Source of the DNA: Aeromonas sp. FDAARGOS 1405
GTDB lineage: Bacteria; Pseudomonadota; Gammaproteobacteria; Enterobacterales; Aeromonadaceae
Direction: 5' to 3'
Assembly: GCF_019048265.1 (NCBI RefSeq)
Contig: NZ_CP077311.1
Coordinates: forward strand, 3,791,001-3,855,000
Length of the DNA: 64,000 nucleotides
Positions 17,253 through 26,450 of this stretch are shown piece after piece (positions within the stretch are counted from its first letter, which is position 1; each line of letters opens with the position of its first letter). The position numbers were made by a program, and so were the translations under genes. The notes under the pieces were generated by a model that made no database searches, was not told the origin of the DNA, and worked only from the letters and a program-made list of their open reading frames with translations.

Positions 17253-18197
17253 ATGCGCGTTATTTTGGCCCCCATGCAAGGGGTGCTGGATCACCTGATG
17301 CGGGAGGTACTCACCTCCGTCAATGATTACGACCTCTGCGTGAGTGAATTTATCCGGGTGGTCGACCAACTGCTGCCCGCCAAGGTGTTCCATCGCCTCT
17401 GCCCTGAACTGCTGCAAGATGGCAAAACCCACGCAGGCACCCCGGTGCGGGTGCAATTGCTGGGGCAACATCCCGAGTGGCTGGCCGAGAACGCTGTGCG
17501 CGCCATCGAGCTCGGTTCCCCCGGGGTCGATCTCAACTTCGGCTGCCCCGCCCCCACGGTCAACAAGAGCAAGGGGGGCGCAGTGCTGCTCAAAGAGCCC
17601 GAGACCATCTACCGCATCGTCAAGGCGGTGCGGGACGCTGTGCCAACCCATCTGCCGGTGAGCGCCAAAATTCGGCTCGGTTACGATGACAAGGATCTTT
17701 ACCTGGAGAACGCCCAAGCGGTCTACCAGGGAGGTGCCAACGAGCTGGCCGTCCATGCCCGCACCAAGCGCGAAGGGTACAAGGCCCCCGCCCACTGGGA
17801 GTATGTGGACGCCATTCGCCGCGCCCTGCCCATCCCCGTCACCGCCAACGGCGAGATTTGGGATCATCAGGATGCCCTCGCCTGCGCCTGCGTTTCCGGC
17901 TGCGATGCCCTGATGGTCGGGCGCGGCGCCATCTCTCTGCCCAATCTGGCCAACGTGATGAAAACCGGCTGCCCGCACATGAGCTGGGCCGAGGTGCTGC
18001 AGCTGATGGTGAGCTACACCGAGCAGGATCTGGCCAGCGAAAAAGCCGACTACTACCCCAGCCGTATCAAGCAGTGGTTCAGCTATCTCAAGCGGGAATA
18101 TCCCGAAGCGGACCTGCTGTTTCAGGAGATCAGGGTACTCAAAGAGACCGACCCCATCCGCGATGCCCTGCTGCAAGCGGCCAAAAGCCACGGCTAA
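17253..18197 (+). CDS. dusC: tRNA-dihydrouridine(16) synthase
   Basis: 314 residues (E. coli DusC: 315). FMN-dependent reduction of U16 in the tRNA D-loop. It begins MRVILAPMQGVLDHLMRE, carries the catalytic Cys in NFGCPAPTVNKS, and has the FMN-binding PVTANGEIWD and CDALMVGRGAI blocks. DusC rather than DusA/DusB is supported by EFIRVVDQLLPAKVFHR and the RIKQWFSYLKREYPEA C-terminal helix. The start is set by similarity; the frame extends 25 codons upstream without a good ribosome site. Confidence 0.93.
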   Translation: MRVILAPMQGVLDHLMREVLTSVNDYDLCVSEFIRVVDQLLPAKVFHRLCPELLQDGKTHAGTPVRVQLLGQHPEWLAENAVRAIELGSPGVDLNFGCPAPTVNKSKGGAVLLKEPETIYRIVKAVRDAVPTHLPVSAKIRLGYDDKDLYLENAQAVYQGGANELAVHARTKREGYKAPAHWEYVDAIRRALPIPVTANGEIWDHQDALACACVSGCDALMVGRGAISLPNLANVMKTGCPHMSWAEVLQLMVSYTEQDLASEKADYYPSRIKQWFSYLKREYPEADLLFQEIRVLKETDPIRDALLQAAKSHG

Positions 18198-18223
18198 CCA
18201 CGTTTAACTTGACGCATGTCATC

Positions 18224-18250
18224 TTGATAGAGTTATCGGATCCCTATACT
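18224..18250 (+). promoter_or_regulatory. Possible promoter of the DksA-like gene
   Basis: TTGATA (18224-18229), 15-bp spacer, TATACT (18245-18250). The spacer is shorter than ideal, so the assignment is tentative. Confidence 0.35.
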
Positions 18251-18294
18251 GCCCCGAAACTGCTGTCTGTCCTGTGGGGGATAATGTGTGTGAA

Positions 18295-18663
18295 ATGACG
18301 CAAGCACAGCTGGCTGTCTGGCGTAATCGCCTGCTGTCCGACTGGGCCCAAGAACGAGAAACGCTGATCGGTCAGCTCAAAGCCTGCCGCCGTGATGAAT
18401 GGGCCGAACAGGTCGGTCACTGCGAGCAGGATCAACTTGTAGAACTGACCAGTCGGCTTGATCTGCCGAAGGTAGAGCAGAGCGTGGCCCGCCTCAAGCG
18501 GATCGATGCAGCACTCTGCCAGATGGATCTCGGCCTCTATGGCCTCTGCTCCGATTGTGAAGAGCCGCTGGCCATTGAACAGCTGGAACAGGATCCGACC
18601 CTGCAACGCTGCCCGCGCTGCGAAGCCCGTTATCGCAAGGGATTCCACGCCCACGAGCTCTGA
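18295..18663 (+). CDS. DksA/TraR C4-type zinc finger family protein
   Basis: 122 residues. The C-terminal finger has C-x2-C (CSDC) and C-x2-C (CPRC) pairs separated by 20 residues, as in DksA, and an N-terminal coiled-coil of about 75 residues that in DksA reaches the RNA polymerase secondary channel. The coiled-coil tip acidic pair typical of true DksA is not evident, so this is a paralogue, perhaps nucleic-acid or polymerase binding. The start is ambiguous: GTG codons at 18274 and 18286 are nearer to the GGGGGA than the ATG used here. Confidence 0.75.
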   Translation: MTQAQLAVWRNRLLSDWAQERETLIGQLKACRRDEWAEQVGHCEQDQLVELTSRLDLPKVEQSVARLKRIDAALCQMDLGLYGLCSDCEEPLAIEQLEQDPTLQRCPRCEARYRKGFHAHEL

Positions 18664-18665
18664 AA

Positions 18666-18685
18666 GATGCACCTGCCGGTGCATC
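18666..18685 (+). terminator. Terminator of the DksA-like gene
   Basis: GATGCACC/GGTGCATC stem with TGCC loop, 3 nt after the stop, followed by CTCTCTTT. Confidence 0.75.
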
Positions 18686-18764
18686 CTCTCTTTACCGTAT
18701 CACTGGTGACACTCCCATTCCTGTCCAATACTCGACTATATGAGCCGGTTCGAGGGGATGAGTC

Positions 18765-19529
18765 GTGTACAGACTCTTGTTGTTATGGTGTTTATGCTGC
18801 CAGGTTAATGCACAGGAGTCTTTGGTCGTTGGCTGGAGCAACTGGCAACCGTTCAGCTATCGCAACGAACAGCATCAGTTGCAAGGGTTGGATATCGAAC
18901 TGCTCAACGCCATCCTGCAGCGGGCTGACTATCAACCCCGTTTCATTGAAATGCCATGGACCCGGGTACTGCACGAATTAGAATTTGGCACGGTACAACT
19001 GGCCATGTCAGCCAACATCACCATCGAACGGCAGCAATATGCCCGCTTCAGCCACCCCTATCGGGAAGAGGAAACGGTCATCATCATCCGCAAAGAGGAT
19101 GAACCGCGCTGGCGCAAGATCACGACTCTGGAGCAGCTGATCAACACTCCCGATTTTCATATCGGCCTGCTCAAGGGGTTTGACTACGGTGAGGCGTTCC
19201 GCCGCCTTGTCGCCGACCCCAAAGTTCAAACTCGGCTGCAGGAACGGTTCACGTTGGAGCAACTGCTCAAGATGCTCAATGGCGGGCGGATCCAGGGGTT
19301 TATCCTCGACCCGAACAGCTTGCAAGAGTGGAAAGATCAGGGCATTACCTTGAAACAGCTCCATATCCTGCTTCGTATCGAGCGCACCCCGGTCCATCTT
19401 ATGCTCAGCAAAAAGAGCACATCGCAAGCACAGCTGGATCGACTCAATCAGGCGATTGACCAACTCAAGCAAAGTCCAGAATATCAACAGATCCTGACCC
19501 GCTACACCCATACCTCGCTCGCAGAATAA
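18765..19529 (+). CDS. Periplasmic solute-binding protein (SBP family 3-like)
   Basis: 254 residues from a GTG with GAGGGG about 8 nt upstream. A short signal peptide (LLLLWCLCCQVNAQ, cleavage near residue 17) precedes SLVVGWSNWQPFSY and LQGLDIELLNAIL, the opening of family 3 extracellular binding proteins for amino acids and related solutes. No permease or ATPase gene is adjacent, so it may be an orphan receptor or share a transporter encoded elsewhere. Ligand unknown. Confidence 0.8.
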   Translation: MYRLLLLWCLCCQVNAQESLVVGWSNWQPFSYRNEQHQLQGLDIELLNAILQRADYQPRFIEMPWTRVLHELEFGTVQLAMSANITIERQQYARFSHPYREEETVIIIRKEDEPRWRKITTLEQLINTPDFHIGLLKGFDYGEAFRRLVADPKVQTRLQERFTLEQLLKMLNGGRIQGFILDPNSLQEWKDQGITLKQLHILLRIERTPVHLMLSKKSTSQAQLDRLNQAIDQLKQSPEYQQILTRYTHTSLAE

Positions 19530-19530
19530 C

Positions 19531-19557
19531 AACAGGAGAGCCGATGGCTCTCCTGTT
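19531..19557 (+). terminator. Terminator after the solute-binding protein gene
   Basis: A perfect 12-bp stem AACAGGAGAGCC/GGCTCTCCTGTT with a GAT loop directly after the stop codon. Confidence 0.75.
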
Positions 19558-19603
19558 CTCTAAGCAGGTTCCTTTCAACGACACATCATGCACAACTTAA
19601 TCT

Positions 19604-20287
19604 TCAATCCTGACCGAGCACGATGTCAGTTAGATGGGAGAAGTAATGGATCTCGTGGGTGGCATCACATTCGTCACCCTGCTTGCGCGGGTTATACCAA
19701 CAGGTTGCAAGCCCCTGTGCAGCCGCACCGGCAATATCGGTCTTGGGATTGTCACCCACCATCAGTACTCTGGCAGGATCCGGAGCCCCCATCAGCGAGA
19801 GGGTGTGCTGGAAAATGGCTGGCGCTGGTTTGGTCACCCGGATCTCGTCGGAGATCACCAGCGGCTCGAACCATTCGCTCCAGCCCAGTTTGCCGAGCCG
19901 CCCCCGCTGAGGCACGCTGAAACCATTGGTGATGATCCCCATCCGCACCTTGCTGCGTAGCTGCTGCAGGGTCTCGACCACCCCTTCGAGAGGCATGCTA
20001 AGGGCAATGATCTGCTCCAGAAAGGTGTTGTTCATCGCCATGGGATCGGCGGCAACCTGCTGGGCAAAGAGGGAGAAGCGGGTCTGCTGCAACGCCGTTG
20101 CATCGATCTCGCCGTCGTTGTATTGCTGCCAGAGCCCGTGGTTGAGAGCGTGGTATTGCGCCATACTGGCGTCATCAGCCTGTACGCCATAGATCTGCAG
20201 AGTGTGCGTCAGCGCAGAGGCGACCGGAAAATCGAGCAGGGTTTCATCCAAATCGAACAGCACCCAGTCATAGCTTGGTTGTTTCAC
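19604..20287 (-). CDS. yjjG: HAD-family pyrimidine 5'-nucleotidase YjjG
   Basis: 227 residues (E. coli YjjG: 225). House-cleaning nucleotidase acting on non-canonical pyrimidine nucleotides. HAD motifs: DLDETLLDF (nucleophile), ITNG, VTKPAPAIF (Lys) and VGDNPKTDI. The GTG start is set by AAGGA 7 nt upstream and by the position of the DWVLFDLDE strand; longer frames upstream overlap the preceding gene. Only 22 bp follow the aminopeptidase stop, so the two are co-transcribed. Confidence 0.9.
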   Translation of the reverse strand: MKQPSYDWVLFDLDETLLDFPVASALTHTLQIYGVQADDASMAQYHALNHGLWQQYNDGEIDATALQQTRFSLFAQQVAADPMAMNNTFLEQIIALSMPLEGVVETLQQLRSKVRMGIITNGFSVPQRGRLGKLGWSEWFEPLVISDEIRVTKPAPAIFQHTLSLMGAPDPARVLMVGDNPKTDIAGAAAQGLATCWYNPRKQGDECDATHEIHYFSHLTDIVLGQD

Positions 20288-20309
20288 AGAAATCCTTGTA
20301 TCAGTTAGA

Positions 20310-21815
20310 TTATTCGCAAGCTGAATGTCCCACTCGACCCAGTGGGCCAGCCAGCAGATCCAGCGTGAGCCGCACACCAAAACCGGTTACTTCACTGGAT
20401 ACCACCCCGTTCCCACCCTTATTGCGAAAACCGCTCAGATCAAAATGTAGCCAGGGGGTCTGCTCGGGCACGAAGTGAGCTAGAAAGCGGGCGGCATCGA
20501 TATGATCCGGCGAGCTACCTGGTGCACACTGCAACAGATCGGCCCACTCGCTCTCGATGTTGTCATCGTAATCCTCATCGAGCGGGAAGGGCCAAACTCG
20601 CTCGCCACTGTGCTGACCCAGCTTGACCAGTGATGCCAGCCATTCACTGCGATTGGTAAAGACGCCACTATAGCGGCTGCCCAGCGCCCGCTTGCACGCC
20701 CCGGTCAGGGTCGCATAATCGATCAGCAGATCAGGGGTATCCTGCGCCGCCATTACCAGGGTATCGGCCAGCACCATTCGCCCTTCAGCATCGGTATCAA
20801 CCACCTCTATGGAGATGCCATTGATGGCGGTCACCACTTCACCTGGACGATAGGCGTGAGGGCCGATATGGTTCTCGGCAATGGCCAGCCAGCAGTGCAC
20901 CTCGTAGGGTAATTGAGCACGGCTGATGGCGTAGAGAGCACCCAGCGCCACTGCGCTACCCCCCATATCGAGATGCATGCCATACATGCTGCCGGAAACT
21001 TTGAGGTTATAGCCCCCGGAGTCATGGCAGATCCCCTTGCCCACCAGCGCAATACGGCGCACCGGCTTGGGTGGGTAGTAGCTGAGCTTGACCATGGCAC
21101 CCTGATTATCTTCCGAGCCACGGGCGACGGCCAAAAAGGCGCCGGCCCCCAGCTCGGCCAACTGTGCCTGATCATAGTGATGGCACTGCCAACCTTCGTC
21201 ATGGGCAAGCTGGCTGACAAACTCGCGATAGCTGGCCGCCGTCAGCTCGGAGGCGGGCAACACCGCCAGATGACGGGCCAATCCATTGCCCCCCGCTTCG
21301 CTATAGATACGAGCCAGATCCAGCACCACCGCAGGAGAAACAGACAACTGCTGATAGCTCCAGCCACTTCCGCTGCGGCTTTTGCTGGTCGGCAACGAAA
21401 GGTTGGCGGCCAACAGAGCGGACAACATCAATTCTGCCAGCATCACCCGCTCGGAGGGGGAAAAACCTTCCAGATGCAGCCCGAGCCGTTCAACCTTGAG
21501 CCCGGAAAGAGGGGCTATCCAGCCTCTGACCTGCTTATAAAGACGGTGATCCCGCGTCACATTGCCAGCCACAAATATGACCAGCAACAGGGTGGAACCA
21601 TGCATCAGGGTGAAGGGTGCTTTTTGCCCAAGCGCCAACTGGGTGTTGATCCCCGACAGGGCTGGTAACGACAGTAATGCCTCCTTCTGCTCTTCGGCGA
21701 TCAGCAGCAGTTGCAACGGCAGTCCCTGGGCAAGGGCTTCGGCCAGCGTGGCATCCCGGCTTTCAATAGCAGGAGGAAGATAAGTGAAGGGTGTGATCAC
21801 AGGCGAGAGCCTCAT
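20310..21815 (-). CDS. M17 family leucyl aminopeptidase-like protein
   Basis: About 501 residues. Two-zinc M17 aminopeptidase: VGKGICHDSGGYNLK supplies the Lys and Asp ligands, MHLDMGG a second Asp, and VVDTDAEGRMVLAD the Asp/Glu/Arg signature (NTDAEGR in PepA, with Asn replaced by Asp here). The N-terminal 170 residues diverge from PepA and resemble the shorter PepB-like cytosolic peptidases. The start is ambiguous between this ATG and a GTG at 21800 spaced 9 nt from GAGG. First gene of an operon with yjjG; tRNA genes lie upstream on the same strand. Confidence 0.88.
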   Translation of the reverse strand: MRLSPVITPFTYLPPAIESRDATLAEALAQGLPLQLLLIAEEQKEALLSLPALSGINTQLALGQKAPFTLMHGSTLLLVIFVAGNVTRDHRLYKQVRGWIAPLSGLKVERLGLHLEGFSPSERVMLAELMLSALLAANLSLPTSKSRSGSGWSYQQLSVSPAVVLDLARIYSEAGGNGLARHLAVLPASELTAASYREFVSQLAHDEGWQCHHYDQAQLAELGAGAFLAVARGSEDNQGAMVKLSYYPPKPVRRIALVGKGICHDSGGYNLKVSGSMYGMHLDMGGSAVALGALYAISRAQLPYEVHCWLAIAENHIGPHAYRPGEVVTAINGISIEVVDTDAEGRMVLADTLVMAAQDTPDLLIDYATLTGACKRALGSRYSGVFTNRSEWLASLVKLGQHSGERVWPFPLDEDYDDNIESEWADLLQCAPGSSPDHIDAARFLAHFVPEQTPWLHFDLSGFRNKGGNGVVSSEVTGFGVRLTLDLLAGPLGRVGHSACE

Positions 21816-21971
21816 CCATGAAGAGATACCTGATGATACCCAACAAATGGTTGATACGACCAGTTTTGGTCTTGAAAAAGCGTCAGAAATAGCAGCAATC
21901 ACCAGATGGTGACGAGCATCAAGAAGGATTGTTCAATGATTGGCAATGCAGGAAGGTAACGTTCAGAGAAT

Positions 21972-22048
<77 letters not shown>

Positions 22049-22135
22049 TCCGAATTGTCACCCTCAAGCCGAGCAGTAGCTTGATGGCGTTTGTCTACTT
22101 TCGATTCTTTACACAATCGCAAGCTGACGAAAAGT

Positions 22136-22212
<77 letters not shown>

Positions 22213-22300
22213 TCCGAATTGTCACCCCCAAGCCGAGCAGTAGCTTGTTGGCGTTTGTCTGCCTTCGACTGTTTATACAATCGCACGCTGACGAAAGAGT

Positions 22301-22377
<77 letters not shown>

Positions 22378-22463
22378 TCCGAATTGTCACCCCAGACCGA
22401 GCAGAAGTCTGTGGCGTTTGTCTGCCTTCGATTGTTTGCACAATCGCATGCTGACGAAAAAGT

Positions 22464-22540
<77 letters not shown>

Positions 22541-22628
22541 TCCGAATTGTCACCCTCAAGCCGAGCAGTAGCTTGGTGGCGTTTGTCTGCTTTCGACTGT
22601 TTACACAATCGCAAGCTGACGAAAAAGT

Positions 22629-22705
<77 letters not shown>

Positions 22706-22793
22706 TCCGAATTGTCACCCTCAAGCCGAGCAGTAGCTTGGTGGCGTTTGTCTGCTTTCGACTGTTTACACAATCGCAAGCTGACGAAAAAGT

Positions 22794-22870
<77 letters not shown>

Positions 22871-22958
22871 TCCGAATTGTCACCCTCAAACCGAGCAGTA
22901 GCTTGGTGGCGTTTGTCTGCTTTCGACTGTTTACACAATCGCAGGCTGACGAAAAAGT

Positions 22959-23035
<77 letters not shown>

Positions 23036-23129
23036 TCCGAATTTTTCTCGAAGTGGCCGAGCAGTAGCCAGTTCGATTTCTCCTTTCCCACCAACCGGTT
23101 ACACCGGCTTGACTGGTCAGGATCTCAGA

Positions 23130-23206
<77 letters not shown>

Positions 23207-23211
23207 TCTGA

Positions 23212-23247
23212 GGTCGCCAATAATAGGCGCCAGCGCACAGATTGCAA
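23212..23247 (-). promoter_or_regulatory. Strong promoter of the tRNA-fMet array
   Basis: Minus strand: TTGCAA (23247-23242), 16-bp spacer, TATTAT (23225-23220), then a GC-rich discriminator TGGCGACC as in stringently controlled stable-RNA promoters. A/T tracts upstream (about 23248-23275) look like an UP element. The first tRNA starts 14 bp after the -10. Confidence 0.85.
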
Positions 23248-23402
23248 GTAAATATCTCAAAAAAAGTTTATTCGTAGATTAATCGGACAAATAGTGCGGT
23301 CATTAGCAGCATCATGCTGTTTTTTCAGGCAATCGAGTCCTTGCCAGGCATCCGGCACTACACTCAATAAGGTGAACACTCCTCATTTTGGGTAGGTAGA
23401 AT

Positions 23403-25466
23403 ATGCGCATCTCCGCCGGTCACTGCCGTCAGTTGGGGGCCACACCCGACAGTAACGGCGTCAACTTTGCGATCTGGGCACGCCTCGCCAGCCGGGTCGA
23501 ACTGCTGCTCTTCGCAAGCGCAGACGATGCGACCCCCGAGGTGATCCCCCTCTCCCCGCGCCTAAACCGCACCGCCTACTACTGGCATATCCATGTGGAG
23601 GGGATCTCGGTCGGGCAGCGTTACGCCTATCGCATTCAGGGCCCGTGGCGCCCATATGGCGGCACCCGCTTCGATGCCGAGAAGGTGTTGCTCGACCCTT
23701 ACGGCCGCAGCATCGAGCTTGGCGCCAATTACGATCGATGGGCGGCGGCCCGTCCAGGCAGCAATCTGGCTTGTTGCGCCAAGAACAAGGTGGTCGATAC
23801 TCGCCACTACGACTGGGAAGGAGACAAACTGCCCGCTCACTCCCTCTCCCGCTCGGTGATCTACGAGCTGCATCTGGGGGGCTTTACCAAGTCCCCGAGC
23901 TCCGGGGTCGATTCGGCGCTGCGTGGCACCTATCTCGGGCTGATTGAGAAGATCCCCTATCTGCAATCTCTCGGCGTCACCGCCGTCGAGCTGCTGCCGG
24001 TGTTCCAGTTCGATCCTCAGGATGCGCCCAAAGGACTCTCCAACTACTGGGGTTACAGCCCCATGTCCTTTTTCGCCCCCCACGCCCAATACGCCTGCGG
24101 CGATGATCCGCTGACCGAATTTCGCGACATGGTCAAGGCGCTGCACAAGGCCAATATCGAGGTGATCCTGGACGTGGTTTACAACCACACCGCCGAAGGG
24201 GGTGATGATGGCCCCACCTTCTCGTTTCGCGGCATCGACAACGAGGCCTACTACATCCTCGACAACAACCAGAAGGACACCAACTATTCGGGCTGCGGCA
24301 ACACCTTCAACGGCGCTCATCCGGTGGTGCTTCGGATGATCATGGACAGCCTCCACTTCTGGCGTCAGGAGATGCACGTCGATGGCTTCAGGTTTGATCT
24401 TGCAGCCATCCTGTCGCGGGACGAATCGGGTCAGCCCCAAGCCAATGCCCCGACCCTGCGTACCATAGATACCGACCCCAAGATTGCCGATATCAAGTTG
24501 ATCGCCGAAGCCTGGGATGCGGGGGGACTCTATCAGGTGGGGTCACTGGCCGGCGCCCGCTGGCGTGAGTGGAACGGCCAGTTCAGGGACGACGTACGCC
24601 GGTTTCTGCGCGGGGATGACAACAGCGTCACCGCCTTTGTCGAGCGGCTCTGCGGCAGTCCCGACATCTACCACTATCACCACGCAGATCCCGAGAAGAG
24701 TATCAATTTCGTCACCTGCCACGACGGCTTTACCCTGTGGGACTGGGCCAGCTACAACAACAAGCATAACGAGGCCAACGGTGAGCAGAACCGCGATGGC
24801 TGTGATCACAACTTCAGCTGGAACCACGGCCATGAAGGGGTAACGGAAGATCCCCAGATCAACGCCCTGCGCACGCGCCAGGCCAAGAACATGATGGTGG
24901 CAACCCTGTTATCGGTGGGATCCCCGATGCTGTTGATGGGGGATGAACTGCTGCGCACCCAGCACGGCAACAACAACGGTTACTGTCAGGACAACCCGAC
25001 CTGCTGGATGGATTGGCAACCAACTCCCCGCAGCCAGGAGATGTTCCGCTTTATGAAGGAGCTGATCCAATATCGCAAACACCTGTTCCAACGCCCGGAG
25101 CAGGAGAGCATGCCGCTGTCGCTCACCGAGATCCTGCGGCACAGCGAGATCTGTTGGCACGGCGTCAATGCCATGCAGCCAGACCTCAGTCCCCACTCCC
25201 ATGCTATCGCCATGTCGGCCCTGTCGAGCGAAACCAAGCTGGCACTCTATGTACTGTTCAACGCATACTGGGAGCCCCTCACCTTCAACCTGCCCAGCCC
25301 CCCCAAGGGAGTCGGCGGCTACTGGCGGCGGATCCTCGATACCGCCCTCCCCTCGCCGCAAGATATCTGCACCTTCGGCATGCCGCTGGAGGGGCTGACC
25401 CGGGAGTATCTCGCCCAGCCACGCAGCAGTTGCCTGTTTATCTGCGGGGCCGATGACTTCTATTGA
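23403..25466 (+). CDS. glgX: Glycogen debranching enzyme GlgX
   Basis: 687 residues. GH13 isoamylase-type enzyme that cleaves alpha-1,6 branches in phosphorylase-limit dextrins. An N-terminal CBM48-like domain (GVNFAIWARLASRVELLLF, YRIQGPWRP) precedes the TIM barrel with VILDVVYNHTAEG, nucleophile Asp in GFRFDLA (near residue 330), acid/base Glu in LIAEAWD (near 368) and the third Asp in TCHDGFT (near 440). The debrancher-specific NYWGYSPMSFFAPHAQYA is present. No other glg gene is adjacent. The gene stands alone between the tRNA promoter region and a bidirectional terminator. Confidence 0.94.
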   Translation: MRISAGHCRQLGATPDSNGVNFAIWARLASRVELLLFASADDATPEVIPLSPRLNRTAYYWHIHVEGISVGQRYAYRIQGPWRPYGGTRFDAEKVLLDPYGRSIELGANYDRWAAARPGSNLACCAKNKVVDTRHYDWEGDKLPAHSLSRSVIYELHLGGFTKSPSSGVDSALRGTYLGLIEKIPYLQSLGVTAVELLPVFQFDPQDAPKGLSNYWGYSPMSFFAPHAQYACGDDPLTEFRDMVKALHKANIEVILDVVYNHTAEGGDDGPTFSFRGIDNEAYYILDNNQKDTNYSGCGNTFNGAHPVVLRMIMDSLHFWRQEMHVDGFRFDLAAILSRDESGQPQANAPTLRTIDTDPKIADIKLIAEAWDAGGLYQVGSLAGARWREWNGQFRDDVRRFLRGDDNSVTAFVERLCGSPDIYHYHHADPEKSINFVTCHDGFTLWDWASYNNKHNEANGEQNRDGCDHNFSWNHGHEGVTEDPQINALRTRQAKNMMVATLLSVGSPMLLMGDELLRTQHGNNNGYCQDNPTCWMDWQPTPRSQEMFRFMKELIQYRKHLFQRPEQESMPLSLTEILRHSEICWHGVNAMQPDLSPHSHAIAMSALSSETKLALYVLFNAYWEPLTFNLPSPPKGVGGYWRRILDTALPSPQDICTFGMPLEGLTREYLAQPRSSCLFICGADDFY

Positions 25467-25486
25467 TTCTCGGAGTCAGATATGAA

Positions 25487-25514
25487 AAAGCCCCGGACCT
25501 TGGCTCGGGGCTTT
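25487..25514. terminator. Bidirectional terminator after glgX
   Basis: AAAGCCCCG/CGGGGCTTT with a 10-nt loop, between the convergent glgX and membrane-protein genes. Confidence 0.85.
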
Positions 25515-25532
25515 CTCTTTTCAGCGCCAGTG

Positions 25533-26252
25533 TCAGATCAGCTGGTGCAACACGCTGGTAGCGGCGATCTGGGCGATCAGCAGGCCACACAGGGAGGTGG
25601 AGACCACCACTGGCGCGGTATCACGCTGCAAGTAGAGCGGGCTGAACCAGAGCAGCAGAGAGGCCACCAGCAGCGCTGCCTGGGTCACCACCGCCGGGAT
25701 CAGGGCATCGAGATTGGCCTCCCCCCCTTGCCAGCCCACCAGCACGGCCAGCCAGACAAGGCTGGCCATCGCCCCCACCAGACCGGCCAGCGGCAACAGG
25801 GTGTTGAATGCCTTGAGGCGGTGACGGGCCCGCAGCAGCATCAGGTGGGCAAAGGCCGCCCCCAGCATCGCCATCTGCAGCAGACCGCTCACCCAGCCCT
25901 GCAGTTGCAGCAGCCCGAAGCCATAGAGAGCGAGCGGCAACGCCGGTAGCCAGAGCAGTGTCGAGGGGACTGAACGCTTCCCCTCCAGCCGTGACTGGGC
26001 CAGCGACAAGCCAACCCCGAGCACCAGTGCAGCCCCACCACTCCAGATGAGCCAACTGGCCGCCTTGGCCTCGACCGCCAGCATCAGGGAGAGCGCGGTA
26101 ATAACCCAGATGGAGAAGAGCTGCTGAGTGATGCGTGAGCGCTGGCCAGGGCAGATATCACCGCGCCACAGCACGATACCGAGGGCGATCAGGGCGCCAA
26201 TCGCCATCAATCCGGTGAGGGGAAAGAGCCAAAAAGGGAGTTGGACGAACAC
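25533..26252 (-). CDS. Uncharacterised polytopic membrane protein
   Basis: 239 residues from a GTG with GGAGG 4-5 nt upstream. Seven to eight hydrophobic segments fill almost the whole length; the N-terminus VFVQLPFWLFPLTGLMAIGALIAL looks like an uncleaved signal anchor. No family was recognised. A longer frame runs upstream to 26387 but that part is Gly/Arg-rich without hydrophobic character. Neighbours give no functional hint. Confidence 0.6.
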   Translation of the reverse strand: MFVQLPFWLFPLTGLMAIGALIALGIVLWRGDICPGQRSRITQQLFSIWVITALSLMLAVEAKAASWLIWSGGAALVLGVGLSLAQSRLEGKRSVPSTLLWLPALPLALYGFGLLQLQGWVSGLLQMAMLGAAFAHLMLLRARHRLKAFNTLLPLAGLVGAMASLVWLAVLVGWQGGEANLDALIPAVVTQAALLVASLLLWFSPLYLQRDTAPVVVSTSLCGLLIAQIAATSVLHQLI

Positions 26253-26450
26253 GACGCCTCCAGAAGTAAAGATTCGAGGTGCGCCACCGGGGCGCCAGAG
26301 AGGGGCGAGTATACCCAAACCGGCGGCTATCCCCAATCGCGACAAACAATCGTGGGCAAACAATCCGGGGCAATTTGCCGCCAGCAAGGCCCACCTTGAA
26401 GGGCGCCCTGCTGGCAGCCATGTCCATAGTGACGGGATGCGGTGGTGGCG

